Made by a program: the position numbers and the translations under genes. Below are positions 12,724-24,360 of a stretch of DNA of 64,000 nucleotides, in pieces (positions within the stretch are counted from its first letter, which is position 1; every line of letters begins with the position of its first letter). Below the pieces are notes generated by a model. The model saw only the letters and a list, made by a program, of their open reading frames with translations. It made no database searches and had not been told where the DNA came from. Source of the stretch: Warburgia ugandensis (taxonomy: Eukaryota > Streptophyta > Magnoliopsida > Canellales > Canellaceae); assembly GCA_035236585.1 (NCBI GenBank), contig CP141136.1, positions 55,383,136 to 55,447,135 on the forward strand, written 5' to 3'.

Positions 12724-12969
12724 GGGCTGTGTTGGTCTAGGAATAACAATCCATGGAATAAGTTATTCAGGGACTATGAAAATTTCCCCAACTATTTGCA
12801 GTCTTAAAACATCGGTAGAATTACTTAGAACAAGTACCACAAGCTCTTTGGGCCATTTATCTATGTTTGAATAATTTTATATGTCTAATAAAGCTCTAAA
12901 AAGCAAGGAACAAAATCACTATCCATGGATAACTTAATCCACGGTTTGTTATTCCTGTGCCAACAGCCC
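12724..12969. mobile_element. MITE with ~40-bp terminal inverted repeats
   Basis: The left end GGGCTGTGTTGGTCTAGG and the reverse complement of the right end GGGCTGTTGGCACAGG continue as aataacaa(t/a)cc(a/g)tgga..aagttat on both sides, giving inverted repeats of about 40 bases around a 246-bp element. The flanks ttg and ttc would be a near 3-bp target duplication. The GGGCTGTTTGG-like end suits the PIF/Harbinger (Tourist) group. There is no coding capacity. Confidence 0.65.
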
Positions 12970-13462
12970 TTCTAGTCCAACAGGACATAAAACTTCACTA
13001 ACTATTGAAAGCCTTTAAGTTGGCGTTAATCAATTACGTTATGATAATCCACCTCTTACTGACATGCCCACTCCCTTGTAGAGCTTCTATTTGTCCCCCT
13101 TATCTTCACTTGAAGCCAGCGGCCCCGTGGATGCTTTGCCCCAAATTTGATTCCATCTTATTGTTTCAAGCCTCTAATCTGTGGCTGCAACAGATCAGTT
13201 GTGCTGACAAGTTAATGGCTTAGACGCATCGGAAGGGGAGGAAATTTTATGTCTGTCTCGTCAGATGGCAAGCCTTAGCTACATAGCTAGTGTATGAAAG
13301 ATTGGAGATCATTGAGATGGCCAGTGCCCGCTACTGTTTTACAAGTGAAAGTATGGGCATGCACCATATAAGAACTCTAGCCTCTAGACAAGGAGGCTGG
13401 ATAGCAGTATTTTCGGTTGATGCAAGGGCACGTGAAATTCTTTTTCTTTGAGATAAATAGAT
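12970..13462. other. Intergenic, nothing firm
   Basis: The open frame 13005-13223 shows no recognised domain. Confidence 0.45.
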
Positions 13463-13640
13463 GGGGAGTTTTGGCGCAACAGTAGAGTTGTCATGGTGTG
13501 ACATTGTAGTTACTGGTTCAAGGCGTAGAAACAGCCTCTTGCAAAATGCAAGATAAAGCTGCGTACTATTGACCCTTGTGGTCCTCTCCTTCTCTAGACG
13601 CCGCATAAGTGGGAGCTTTGTGAACCAGGGCTGTGCTTTT
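13463..13640 (+). mobile_element. Au-type SINE, copy 2
   Basis: A-box agttttggcgcaacagt, B-box ctggttcaaggc, gaaacagcctcttgcaaaatgcaag, gcgtactattgacccttgtgg, and the end gggagctttgtgaaccaggg. Essentially full length. Confidence 0.85.
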
Positions 13641-14129
13641 TATGGATAAGGATAGGGACAGGGATAGGGATAATTTCAGCCCAAACGTAAATGTCATACA
13701 GGTAAGATGGGAACAGGTTAACTGGTCAGCTTAAGAATAAACAAATCAGCCCACTGCTTGGTCATGTGGCTATGCTTTGTACGAATATATTGTGAGCCCA
13801 ACTAAATAACAGGAGGGGCAGACAGATTCAGCAGTCTATTCAATGGGGTGGGGAAAGAGGAATGGACAGCAAGAGTATCGCCCACCAAGGGAATTATAGT
13901 AGCAGGAAGATACACAAGGATAGCAAGGCCTGTGGAGGCCACCAATAATACCGCTAGATCAAGTGGTCACCAACAGCAGATAAAGCATCATTTGGATTTT
14001 TTCCTCTAAGAAGGAAAAAGACAAGAAAAGTCTCAAAATTATATGAACAGTATTACTTAACACCCAGCAACATCGGTTCTACGGTACTCTGTGGCCAGCC
14101 AGTTTATTAATTGTCCTAATATTCTTGAG

Positions 14130-14520
14130 ACTGGGGCTCCACTATTATTAAACGGAAAATGATAGAAGTTTAGGTGGTTAGACGCTGTCTTTAAAGGTTC
14201 TTCTGGAAGATCTAAGCCGTTTATTGTGTTCATCGTGCAGAAATTAGTTAAGAAAAATAAAAATAAATTCATTTGAATGATATTAACTACTATTTTTAGG
14301 CCTCTAAAAAATGACTAAAAAATAAATAGTGTTGATTTTTTACGAAAGGATATATAAGCTACGAGAATTCAATGTGAATGAGATTTTTTCCATAACCAAT
14401 CCAAGCCATTTCAAACATATAATGAATGATTTAGATCTACAAAACATTTTTACCATGAATGAAAAGAGACAGTGTCTACTTCTCAGAACTCTTGTAAGTC
14501 TCTGCACCAACCGAACTCAA
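14130..14520 (+). repeat. Dispersed repeat (agatctaagc family), copy 1
   Basis: Contains ggaagatctaagccgtttat, then a T/A-rich middle with tagtgttgatttttta, then aatgaatgatttagatctac. The same order of blocks recurs near 24000, 25870, 27745 and 44250. No coding content; edges are approximate. Confidence 0.5.
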
Positions 14521-14844
14521 AATGTTAGAGGACTCCACTTGAAGTTTGATTGCTCGGACAGAGACTCGCCCAATTAAAGGCTTAGAATTGTTTGACAGAG
14601 AGTTCAGCGCATCCGAGGGAATGTCGATAAATAAATGGTTCTGAACGTTGAATAAGTGGTCTGTTGCTCCTCTCCTTGGCCACTCGTTGTTTTCTGCGAC
14701 GTATCCATCATACAACAGCAACTTACTTTCAGTTCCTCCACTTGCCGCTCTATTTGGCAAACCCCTTTCCTCTGGCCAGATTAGGCCCGGATTTGCAATA
14801 GAATCCAGTTTATGCTCTCATGTGGGATTATTCTATATATATGC

Positions 14845-14980
14845 GGCAAGGGTAGCCCCAGTGCATGAAACTCCCACGTGTGCGAGGTCTGGGAAGGGAC
14901 GGACTACAAGGGTTAATAGTATGCAGCCTTACCTTGCATTTTTCAAGAGGCTGTTTTCACGTCACCATTGTACCAAGGCT
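14845..14980 (-). mobile_element. Au-type SINE, copy 3 (internally deleted)
   Basis: In reverse it shows the A-box end (ccttggtacaatgg), jumps directly to gaaaacagcctcttg, and continues to the 3' end of the family. The B-box segment is missing. Confidence 0.75.
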
Positions 14981-16633
14981 CATATATATAAGGTAATCCC
15001 GTACTAATGAGAAGCCAAATATTGATTTGTCTACAAGACCAGTCTGCTCCTGATGGCCTACAAGACCAGTCACAGAAGCATATGCTCTAATTTAAGCCAA
15101 ACAAGATCTCCCATATTCCCTTAAAGGAGGGTCTCTGTCATGGTTGGCCAACCTCAAAGTAGAAGATAAACTTTGATTACTGCTAGAGGAGTCTACCTTT
15201 TGGCTAACCTAAGCAGTTATCCACCTTGCTTTCAAGTTCATCCCCTTTATTATTCTTAGGGGTAAAATAGGAGCTGTTATGTGATGCATCTGCATATTTT
15301 CACTTGGAAAAACTGAGCGGGCAACACATAAGTGGGGTCTACTATTTTGAATGATCGAAATCAACTATGTTTTAGGCTGTGCCATTAATTGTCATGCCGC
15401 ATGATGCAGCTCTATAAAGCTAGGCTTTTGATTTGAAACAGAAAAGCCACAATCTACACTTGTCAACAAAATCTCCACAAATTAAAGGCTTATGTTCATC
15501 ATAGAGGGGAAAAGTTTTTTCATATACCTGATCCACAGTACAACTTCTCCAGTTAAATGGTTTGGATTATTGAAACAGTGGTGCAACTTGTATGCCACAT
15601 GGCTTATACTTTCCAAATAAATGCATGCTCATCCACCATCAAATGACTAGCAAATAGATGCATAAATTTTTATAAACAGCAACAAAATTAAGGGTCTCAG
15701 CTTCTGATTTCCTAAAATCAAGTCTAAGATATTTTTACAGAGATTAGTGCATTTAGATAAATTGAAATTTTGGTAAATAAACATTGTAAAATATTCTACA
15801 TTAGTTCATTGAGATCTATTTGTGCATTGAGATAAGGATTTTTAAATTTTATGAAAACCCAGATTGTTAAGTCTTTAGTGAGTTGGGTAAGTGTAAGATG
15901 AAGCCTTTTTCTCACCAAATCAAACAGAAAAAAAAGAGAAAAAAAGAAGAAGAAGGTTTTTCAAATATCCAATTTATGAGTAGTTTGAACGTGAAGACTT
16001 CTGAAACTGTCATACTACTTGGCCTATACTAAAACCACGTACAACAGAGAGACTGTAGTGATTTCATATGCTCTTTTAGAGAGAGCTATTTTATATGAAC
16101 AATGCACCAAACCCCAATTAGAAGATCATGATTTACTCCAAATAAAGATTTTTACTGATATGTAAAATTATCCAAACTGCTAGATTTCAAAATACAATCT
16201 TTTTCTTATAAGTTTAGAAATTCTCAATAAAGTATGATCAGGGAAGCAAGTAAAAAAGGTATCTTAATGAAGTTACGCACCTTTAAAAGAAAAAATGAAA
16301 AAGATACTGCCTATCCGATCAATGTGTCTACTGCAATACAGAACTCGTAATAGGCTCTCTAAACTACCAAGCAAGTGACTTTTAAGATCAAGAGACATGT
16401 ATACTCTTAGGGCAGAGATCGAAGTGTAGATCCATATCAATAGACTTGCACAATATTATTAGATGAATACACTGCTCTAATCCATACCAAATAAGGCACC
16501 CATTTATTCACCAATAAAACCAGCGGTTCACATTTTTTAGGTAAACGCCTAAAACAGGGTTTGTAGAATGAAAGGTCTAAAAATGTCCAATCAAGGCTAA
16601 CTTAGTATCTATGAGTCTCACGGTGACAATTGT
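14981..16633. other. Intergenic upstream of the GGP gene
   Basis: AT-rich sequence with no recognised gene or repeat ends. Confidence 0.5.
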
Positions 16634-16779
16634 GAGCTCCAAAAGGACAGCCCTAGTGCATGAAGTTTTTGCGTATGTGGAGTCTGAAGAGGGGGCAAAT
16701 CACAAGAGTCAATAGTACACAACTTTACCTTACATTTGTAAGAAGCTGTTTTCATGCCTTGAACCCATGAGCACCAAAA
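16634..16779 (-). mobile_element. Au-type SINE, copy 4, 5'-truncated, with 11-bp TSD
   Basis: The flanks gagctccaaaa (16634-16644) and gagcaccaaaa (16769-16779) form a target duplication with one mismatch. Between them lies the minus-strand SINE body from its 3' end (ggacagccctagtgcatgaag) to the B-box (ccttgaaccc); the A-box part is missing. It sits just over 100 bp upstream of the GGP TATA box, so it is in the proximal promoter. Confidence 0.8.
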
Positions 16780-16885
16780 TATGTACTTCTTATTTGAGCA
16801 AGCAAGTGCTTGCCTTGAAAACATTTTCTAATTTATTCATAAATAAAAAAAGAGTGCGAAATCTGCGCCTCTGCTCTCCCGCCTC

Positions 16886-16891
16886 TATAAA
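16886..16891 (+). promoter_or_regulatory. TATA box of the GGP gene
   Basis: TATAAA in a pyrimidine- and GC-rich setting (cgcctctataaatgcc). Transcription would be expected about 25-35 bases downstream, near 16915-16925, just before the GA tract and the uORF. Confidence 0.6.
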
Positions 16892-16929
16892 TGCCATTCC
16901 TTTCACTTTGTTGAATCCACAAAACCAAG

Positions 16930-16931
<2 letters not shown>

Positions 16932-16972
<41 letters not shown>
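16932..16972. repeat. (GA)n tract in the GGP leader
   Basis: About 20 GA repeats between the expected transcription start and the uORF start. GA-rich 5' leaders are common in plants. Confidence 0.95.
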
Positions 16973-16977
<5 letters not shown>

Positions 16978-16991
16978 CGAGTTGGGTCATC

Positions 16992-17219
16992 ACGGCTATA
17001 CTCGGAGCCGTTGATTTGGATCGTAACAGTGATTCTGTGCATGTGATTCATCGGAAAAAAGGGACCAATCTAGTGGAGAAGAAAAGCCCTTCGCCCCACG
17101 GTGGGAGGGGAGCTTCGCCTTCCGAAGGCGGTTGCCCTTCTGATCTCCTTTTCCTTGCAGGGGGAGGTTTTCCAGTTCTTACTCGCCCCACTCGATTCCT
17201 TTTTTCTTCTTCTCTTTGA
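16992..17219 (+). CDS. ACG-initiated regulatory uORF of GGP
   Basis: This 75-codon frame ends 110 bases before the GGP start. The GGP/VTC2 leader is known to carry a conserved uORF that opens on a non-AUG (ACG) codon and lowers translation of the main ORF when ascorbate is high. Here an ACG at 16992 has A at -3 and G at +4, is in frame, and is followed by HVIHRKKG, GGRGASPSEGGCPSDLLF and LAGGGFP, a compact Gly/Ser/Pro-rich peptide of the type conserved in this uORF. The only in-frame AUG (16767) lies upstream of the TATA box, so it should not be in the mRNA. The function is inferred from family knowledge; frame, start context and position are seen directly. Confidence 0.8.
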   Translation, partial: TAILGAVDLDRNSDSVHVIHRKKGTNLVEKKSPSPHGGRGASPSEGGCPSDLLFLAGGGFPVLTRPTRFLFSSSL

Positions 17220-17329
17220 TTTCCATACCCATAACCGTAGAAAAATAGAGTCGTAAATCTCTCGTCCTTCTTCGATTGGTTTGTCCTATATTATCATCTG
17301 ATTGATATAAGGAGACCCAGAAGAGAAAG

Positions 17330-20300
17330 ATGCTGACCATCAAGAGGGTTCCCACTGTTGTTTCGAATTACCAAGAGGATTCCTCGGAAACTCTTGGTTG
17401 CGGCCGGAATTGCCTCGGAAACTGTTGCTTGCCTGGTAATTTCATTACCCTTTTCTCGGTTTCTCTAATTGAGCTTTTTGGTGCGTTGGGTGAGCTTTTC
17501 GGTTAATTGGCTTAGCAGGGGATTGGATGCGATGACTATGCTTGGAAAGTTGATACATGGCTAGCTATCTCTGTGTCCAACAATTTCGATTGGTATTTAT
17601 TTGATTTGATTGCTTAACGTCGTTATTTGGATTTTCAGTTTCGAAGCTTCCTGTTTATGCCTTCAAAAGAGGGGGAAATGGTGGGGAATTGAAGGGTCCA
17701 CAAACTTCCTTCCTTAACAATTTACTGCTAGGCCAGGTGATATAATTGAGTTTCAATTGATCCTCTATATTCCTGCTCCGTTCCTGTTTGATTTGAGATT
17801 GATGATTGATATCCTGCTGTCTTTTTTTCATGTTTCCAGTGGGAGGATCGGATGAGCAGAGGGCTTTTCCGCTATGACGTTACTGCCTGCGAAACCAAGG
17901 TGATTCTTGGTGAATATGGTTTCGTTGCTCAGTTGAATGAAGGCCGCCACCTTAAGAAACGCCCCACCGAGTTCCGGGTTGATCGCGTCCTTCAACCCTT
18001 TGATGAGAACAAGTTCAATTTCACCAAAGTAGGACAGGAAGAGGTGCTCTTTGTGTTACAAGAGGGTGAAAATGAAAAATTCGGCTACTTCCCCAGTGCT
18101 GCCACCCGTTCTGCTGCCAATTCTCCGAATGTTGTTGCTATAAATGTAAGCAATGGTTTAGCGACCGGTTTTGAAGCTTATCCAAGGATAGAAAATAATT
18201 GGAAGAACTTACTTGAAACGTTTCTGTTATTGTAGGTGAGTCCTATAGAATACGGGCATGTACTTCTGATTCCTCGTGTTCTTGACTGCTCGCCTCAGAG
18301 GATTGATAATGAGAGCTTGTTGCTTGCTCTTCATATGGCAGCTGAAGCTGCAAATCCTTTCTTCAGATTGGGTTACAACAGTTTGGGAGCCTTTGCCACC
18401 ATCAATCATCTCCATTTCCAGGTAACTAACTCTTTTGCTTTCTCCTCTATCTACTTGTTCAGAATAATTGAATCAGGAACGTAATATGTTCTGTCAATGA
18501 CACTTGGTTTCTCCCATAATATTATAGACTCTGATTGAACTTCAAATGATTCAAGGAATCTGATATTTATAACAGGAAGAAAAATCCGATAATTATGTTC
18601 CATCACTACAAACATTACTGCATGTCATGGAAGCTTGAAAAAGAATAAGATTAAGAATCACAATGTCATATATTATTTATTCAAATAAGGATTATGGCTT
18701 CTGTGCTTCTTCTCTTAATATGCACTCCTCTCTTCATCTTACAGTTCTCCAATAAGGTGCATAGTAAGAAGGTTAATTACGAACACAAAGAGTATGGATG
18801 CCATTCCCATAGTTTAACAAGATCCTTTTTTCTGTTAAGAAAATTCGAAGAACAATTAATATTAACATGAAAAACTTTGTCAATCCCTATTGACCTTGCC
18901 TCTGCTTACTTAATTTACCTAGACCCTATGTATATAACCTGCACAACTTACTAAATTAGAAGATTTTAGGCAGAGGAACAGGATAAGCCAGGGTCAGGGT
19001 CACTACCTGTTAAAATTCAAGTGAACCCTTATAATCTTCTTGATCCCTGATTGTATTATTGATTCCTTTCCTTCTTTTTCTTAAAAGAACTGCAGAAGTA
19101 ATTACAGAGTATACTCATGTACTTTTTATCAAACTGAAAATTAAGAGCATGCTGAAGCTCCTTTGGTATCCTTGCTAGTTATTTGGTTACTTACCCAAAA
19201 CAAAAGGTAAAGCATGCCAAGAAAATAGCAAACATCTACTTTCAGATTGCAAGTGTACTTCTGCCTCAGTCTTTGATTTGACTACTGTATGAGCAAGAGA
19301 TTTTCAATATATTGGTTGGAAAACTTATTTTTGTTGTCAAAGGGAAAAATAAACTTTTACTTTAAATTGGTTACCACTTACTAAATAATGCCTTCCTGTC
19401 TTGACAGGCCTATTACTTGGCACTGCCCTTTCCTGTTGAGAAAGCCCCCACTCAAAAGATAACTACAACCAAGGGGCTAGAGGAGACTGGAGTAGAGATC
19501 CTCCAGCTAATGAATTATCCAGTGAGAGGTCTGGTTTTTGAGTGTGGGAATTTACTGCAGGATTTATCTGATATCGTGTCAAAATCCTGCATTTGGCTCC
19601 AAAACAACAATGTCCCCTACAATGTCCTCATCTCTGATTCCGGCAAACGGGTTTTTCTCTTCCCTCAGGTAGATTTTTTTTTTCCAAAGCTTCACTAATG
19701 CATCTCAAGTATTTGCTAATTTTTCTTGCTTTTCATGTTTTCTTGAGTCACATTTGTACTACTTGTTATTCTAATCGCACTGGATTCTGACTAAAATACT
19801 CACAAACTTGGACCTTTTATTTTAGCTTCAGACATTTTGCTGGAATCCATATAACTATTATCATGGAATGAGCCTTCATAAATACAATAAATCATAAAAC
19901 GAAAGAAAGGATTTTAAACTCTGCTATTCCCGTTGAAATATTATGTGCTACTCACAGTACAATGAGCAGTAGCGATAGTTTTAACACATTGGCATATTGC
20001 AACAGTCGTCAATTACTACCTGTGTCCTTGTGCAAAAACACATTGGATTCAATTATCTGTATGCATGCAAGTGTAGTATGAGATGCATTAATATCTCTAA
20101 AATTTTGATATTTAAGGGAATGTCCACTCATGTACCATTGTACATAATGGGGAGACATTTGGATTCTTATTTTCACTGCTACATCTATGCCACTAAGGTA
20201 CATGCTTTATATGAGGTCCTCTATAAAGAAAGGTCAAAGCAGTAGGCTGCCATCAAACTTCCTCTTTTATAGCTGCAGCTACTAGATACTTTTAAGGGAA

Positions 20301-22497
20301 AGTCACTGCTTACTCTATGAGCAATTATTACCTCATCATCATCATCAAGACCTTATCCCAATTAGGGATCGGCCACATGAATCTTATTCCTCCATTTCTC
20401 TCTATTAAGTACCATGGCTTCACTTAGTCCCAAAGTTTTTAAATCTTTCCTCACCACTTCTATCTATGTTCTTTTGGGCAACCTTCTACTTGTATTGCTT
20501 CACTCCTTCTAACCGGTGCCGTTGTTGGTTTCCTTTGAACATGTCCAAACTATCTGAGTCTAGTCTCCCTCATCTTGTTACCTATAGGTGCTACCCCGAA
20601 ATTTCCTCTAATATTTTCATTTCTAATTCTATCCTTTCTTGTCTTACCACTCATTCATCTCAACATCCTTATTTTTGCAATGCTCATCCTATGAGCATGA
20701 TGTTCCTTAACTGCCCAACACTCTGATCCATAGAGCATGGTCGGCCTTATGGCCATCTTATAGAATTTTCCTTTTAGTTTGAGTAGCACCCGCCGATCAC
20801 ACAAAATTCCAAATGCGCATCTCCATTTGTTCCAACCCGTTTGGATTCTCTAGGTAACCTCCCTCTCAATCTCTCCACTCTCATGAACCATTGATCATAA
20901 GTACCGAAAGTAGTCTTTTATGGAGACTTCTTGGTTATCAATCTTGACTGGTGTTCCACTCCTACTCTCCTTGCTAAAATTGCATTTCATATATTTTGTC
21001 CTAGTTTAGCTAATTTTAAATCCTTTAGATTCTAATGCTTCTCTCCATAACTCTAGCTTTATGTTTACATCCTCCCTTGTCTCATCAAGTAAGACTATAT
21101 CATCTGCAAATAGCATGCACCAGGGAATCTCCTCGTGCAGATATTTTGTTAACTCATCCATAACCAATGTAAAAAGGTATGGGCTCAATGCCGATCCTTG
21201 GTGCAATCCTATAGTGACAGGAAAATCACCAATCTCGCCACTGGTGGTATAAACATTTGTTGCCGCTCCCTCATGCATATCTTTAATTATGTCTATATAC
21301 CCCTATGAAACCCCTTTATCATCCAGCACCCTCTATATTAACTCTTGAGGGACTCTATCATTCGCTTTCTTTAAGTCGATAAAGACCATATGGCACCTGA
21401 TGCAAGGGTTGCCATATTTTCATTTATTCCTCATAAACTAATATACAAATGCATATTCTTTTGTAAGAAAGCAAATAATAAAATTATCTTCAACTTCTCC
21501 CTTGCCGGCTAGCCACCTGACACAAGACCCTCCTCCTTTTTCATCCAGGCTTGGGACTGGCATTGGCGGAGTTAGCAATTATTACCTACAACCTTGTATT
21601 TGTGTAAATGCTTTGTTTTGGTAATCTTCTAATCAAAATCTAGTGATTTATTAAGGGAAAGATTTCTGCAAGGTATTTTGTTGAATCTAAGGTACGTCAG
21701 TGTTCCATGGTAAGTGCATGTCTCCTTTACAACATTTTAAGCTGTTTTTTCCTTTTAGAAAGGATGCATAAATTCATTTACCACAAGGAGACGGCATTTC
21801 TTAACGACATCTGAAGGTCTGCTCCTTCCCCTTGGTAGTAGTTGGAAGGGTGTAAATTCCTCTTTAACGTTTTTCAGTGAAAGCCTGTTAGGGTGATTGT
21901 GGAGAAGTTGAACAGCCATCCTCTGAGTTGGTGGATGTTCTCAGTTCTGCACTTACTGTGGTTTTCTGTGTGCATTTATCTTCTACTGATACCTCCAAAA
22001 ATTTTAAGAGGGTTCCTTTGGATAAGGGTCTCAGTCTACTATGTGAAGCTTTTGGATTGAACAATCTGACTCAAACTTGATTTTCAGAATTTGATTCAAA
22101 TTTTGAGAGCGAACTAATGAGATAAGAAGCCTGATTCCTGAGTTCTGTCTACTGGACAAATATGCAGTGTTATGCAGAGAAACAAGCACTCAAGGAAGTG
22201 AGCCAAGAGCTTCTGGACACCCAAGTGAACCCTGCAGTGTGGGAGATCAGTGGGCATATGGTATTGAAGAGGAGGAAGGACTACGAGGAGGCTTCTGAGG
22301 ATTATGCTTGGAGGCTGCTTGCTGAAGTCTCTCTTTCTGAAGAGAGGTTCCAAGAGGTGAAGGCGTATATCTTGGAGGCCATCGGATCTGCAGAGGTGGG
22401 AGAAGAGGACGATATGGAAGAGGAAGAAGGCCTCCTTCAGCCTCCTGTGCGACCTACCCCAGCCCATTTTAGTGAAGGTTGTCTGGTGCTGCGGTAA
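17330..22497 (+). CDS. GGP: GDP-L-galactose phosphorylase, six coding exons
   Basis: Converts GDP-L-galactose and phosphate to L-galactose 1-phosphate and GDP, the committed step of the plant (Smirnoff-Wheeler) ascorbate pathway. Exons: 17330-17435, 17639-17736, 17840-18145, 18236-18421, 19408-19668 and 22168-22497. All introns are GT-AG and phases join, giving 428 aa, close to the usual ~440. The N-terminus [15 protein letters not shown] and a Cys-rich [10 protein letters not shown] (24-33) are hallmarks of the family. [14 protein letters not shown] begins exon 3. The HIT-like catalytic motif HLHFQ (residues 228-232) closes exon 4, and its second His is the expected nucleotidylated residue. 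CYAEKQAL and [15 protein letters not shown] follow in exon 6, then an acidic tail. Intron 5 (2499 bp) holds an antisense LINE. The frame is intact, so the gene looks functional and is probably controlled by the uORF just upstream. Confidence 0.96.
20320..21587 (-). mobile_element. 5'-truncated RTE-type LINE in GGP intron 5, with TSD
   Basis: The 14-bp repeat agcaattattacct occurs at 20320-20333 and 21574-21587 and brackets the insertion. On the minus strand the element ends in a short (GAT)n tail (catcatcatcatc on plus, 20334 on) preceded by ggccgatccctaattgggat, the typical 3' end of plant RTE elements. The minus frame 21006-21278 carries reverse transcriptase motifs [16 protein letters not shown] and [13 protein letters not shown] (catalytic FADD), and further RT sequence runs to about 21400 with stops. 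The segment 21400-21573 is not recognisable RT and may mark a rearranged 5' part. The element is dead and antisense to GGP. Confidence 0.88.
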
Positions 22498-23288
22498 ATG
22501 ATTTTCTCACTTCATTGTGGCAAAAAGACGAGTGGTGATAGTAATTGATCTGGCGCGGCTCATTATTAAGCCTGAGAGGTGTATTGTAATGTATTTTCTT
22601 GCTTGGGTCCGTCTCTTTTGGCTCTGCTGCAATTTGCGAGTAGCCTCTATTATGAATGGAATTTTTGTGTGGCTGTTAGTATTCATTGACATCTCCAGAA
22701 TTCAGTTAATCGCTTAAAGGACTTCTTCAATCTTTGTAACATTTTACCCCGGGAAATTCTTTCCCGGTTATGATTTTTCTCTTCTTTGGTTTAAAGATAT
22801 GTTTCAAATTGAACTTTCTTCCTCCATTTCCCTTGAATTTCTGTTGACAGAGGCGGCATACGCACAAAGTTTACATGAACAAAAGGTAAATAAGTACTAG
22901 TAAAATAAACACATATTTACGTGTTTCTGTTTTGATTGCCAACGGGATAGCAATTCTAGACTTCTCCAATATAATTTGAACAAGAGTAAGAATATTTATG
23001 TCTTTATTGTATGTGTGTATATAAACAATTTAATTAATATCAAATATGACTATCTCTTTCTATTTGATAGGCATCCTCTAAGAGGACTTTCACTGCATAT
23101 AAGCTCACTTCTTTAGCAATCAAAGCTGTTCATCCTCTTGACACCTTATTTAAGTAGATCTCATTTGAATAAGGTATGTCTTATTCAATGAATCATCTTG
23201 CTCTATTATTCAATTAAAAAAATAAAATTTTGAGAGTTAATATTATTAACATTGTATCTCATTTTCCTTGTCATGAACCATGCTTAAA
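22498..23288 (+). other. GGP 3' untranslated region and downstream spacer
   Basis: T-rich sequence after the stop with attatgaatgg-like elements, as usual for plant 3' ends. The exact poly(A) site cannot be set. Nothing else is seen. Confidence 0.5.
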
Positions 23289-23360
23289 AGGCACAGCCAT
23301 GTGCACGAAACTCCCTTATATAGAGGGTATGGGAAAGGGGTGGACTACGCTAGTATTAAA
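23289..23360 (-). mobile_element. Au-type SINE fragment, copy 5
   Basis: Only the 3' part is present: in plus sense ggcacagccatgtgcacgaa, actccc and ggggtggactac. Confidence 0.6.
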
Positions 23361-23824
23361 TAAATAAAACAGTGAGAAGTAAAGAGAGAAGATTTAGCAG
23401 ACTCATTTTTGCATCACCTAAAATCATGTGGAATTACACTAAACTCCAAACGTATCAAAGAGGCCCATTTTTAGTGGATCAAAACTATTATTTCAACTTT
23501 TGCTGAGGCAGCTAACTATTAAAACTATTCTTGCCAATATCATTACCTTTATTTAATGGACCTGTTTGAGGAGTTCATAATCCCAAGCCTTACATTAACA
23601 TCATTTCTTTACCCATTCAATTTGAATTGGTGCTGTCGGTATCTAATTTGAACAGTGAAAATTTTGTACCTAATTTCTTTGAGTGAGCAGAATTAACGTG
23701 AATGAGCCCAAATGAACGGGGAAAACTTAAATGGGCGTAAAGTGAAGCTGAACGGGCTTCGCTCACTAGATAGTTAGACCTAGAATACCATCATCACTTG
23801 AATTCTTCACTTACGTGCCTTCTC

Positions 23825-23936
23825 CCAGTCAATCTGTGGGCTTACTGATCATAATCAACTTATTATGAGGATGACTTCTACCAGTCAATCCTTGGGCTTA
23901 CTGATCATAATCGACTTATTATGAGGAGGATGACAA
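23825..23936. repeat. 56-bp tandem duplication
   Basis: Two units start at ccagtcaatc (23825 and 23881) and share gggcttactgatcataatc and acttattatgagga. They differ at a few positions. Confidence 0.85.
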
Positions 23937-23999
23937 ATATGTCCATGGTAAGGGAAGATTTTCAGTGGGAGTCCATGCCGAGAAGCATAGAAGGAATCT

Positions 24000-24360
24000 A
24001 CCCTAGCTTTTAACTCTTTTCTTTAGAAGATCTAAGCCATTCATTATATTTGGAGTATAAAAATTAGGTAGCCTCAAGAAATCAATGAATTTGGATGATC
24101 TTAACCACTTCTCGTGGTTTGAACATTTTTTTTTAATTGAGAGTCATGATTTTTAATTCAAAGAAACATAGGTGGAAAATATCTAATGGATATGAAATGT
24201 CATATGTAGTTTATCTAAGGCATTATGAGCATGATGAATGGTTTGGATCTACAAAAAAATATCAATATGCATAAAAAAACAAAAAAAATGTAATGTGGAC
24301 TCTTCCCACACTTACAAGCAAGGATTCCTACCAGGATTCACTAAGGGAAGGTGCAAGTTA
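24000..24360 (+). repeat. Dispersed repeat (agatctaagc family), copy 2
   Basis: Shares gaagatctaagccattcatt, a T-rich middle with gagtcatgatttttaatt, atgatgaatggtttggatctac and tggactcttcccacactta. A weak inverted match between gtgggagtcc (near 23966) and the right end suggests a MITE, but this is not firm. Confidence 0.5.

Noticed and set aside
16767..17219. 150-aa ORF starting at an AUG upstream of the GGP leader
   Set aside because: Its AUG falls at the edge of a SINE and upstream of the TATA box, and the middle is translated GA repeat. Only the part from the ACG at 16992 is supported.
20466..20726. Plus-strand ORF in GGP intron 5
   Set aside because: It is the antisense reading of the LINE 3' part.
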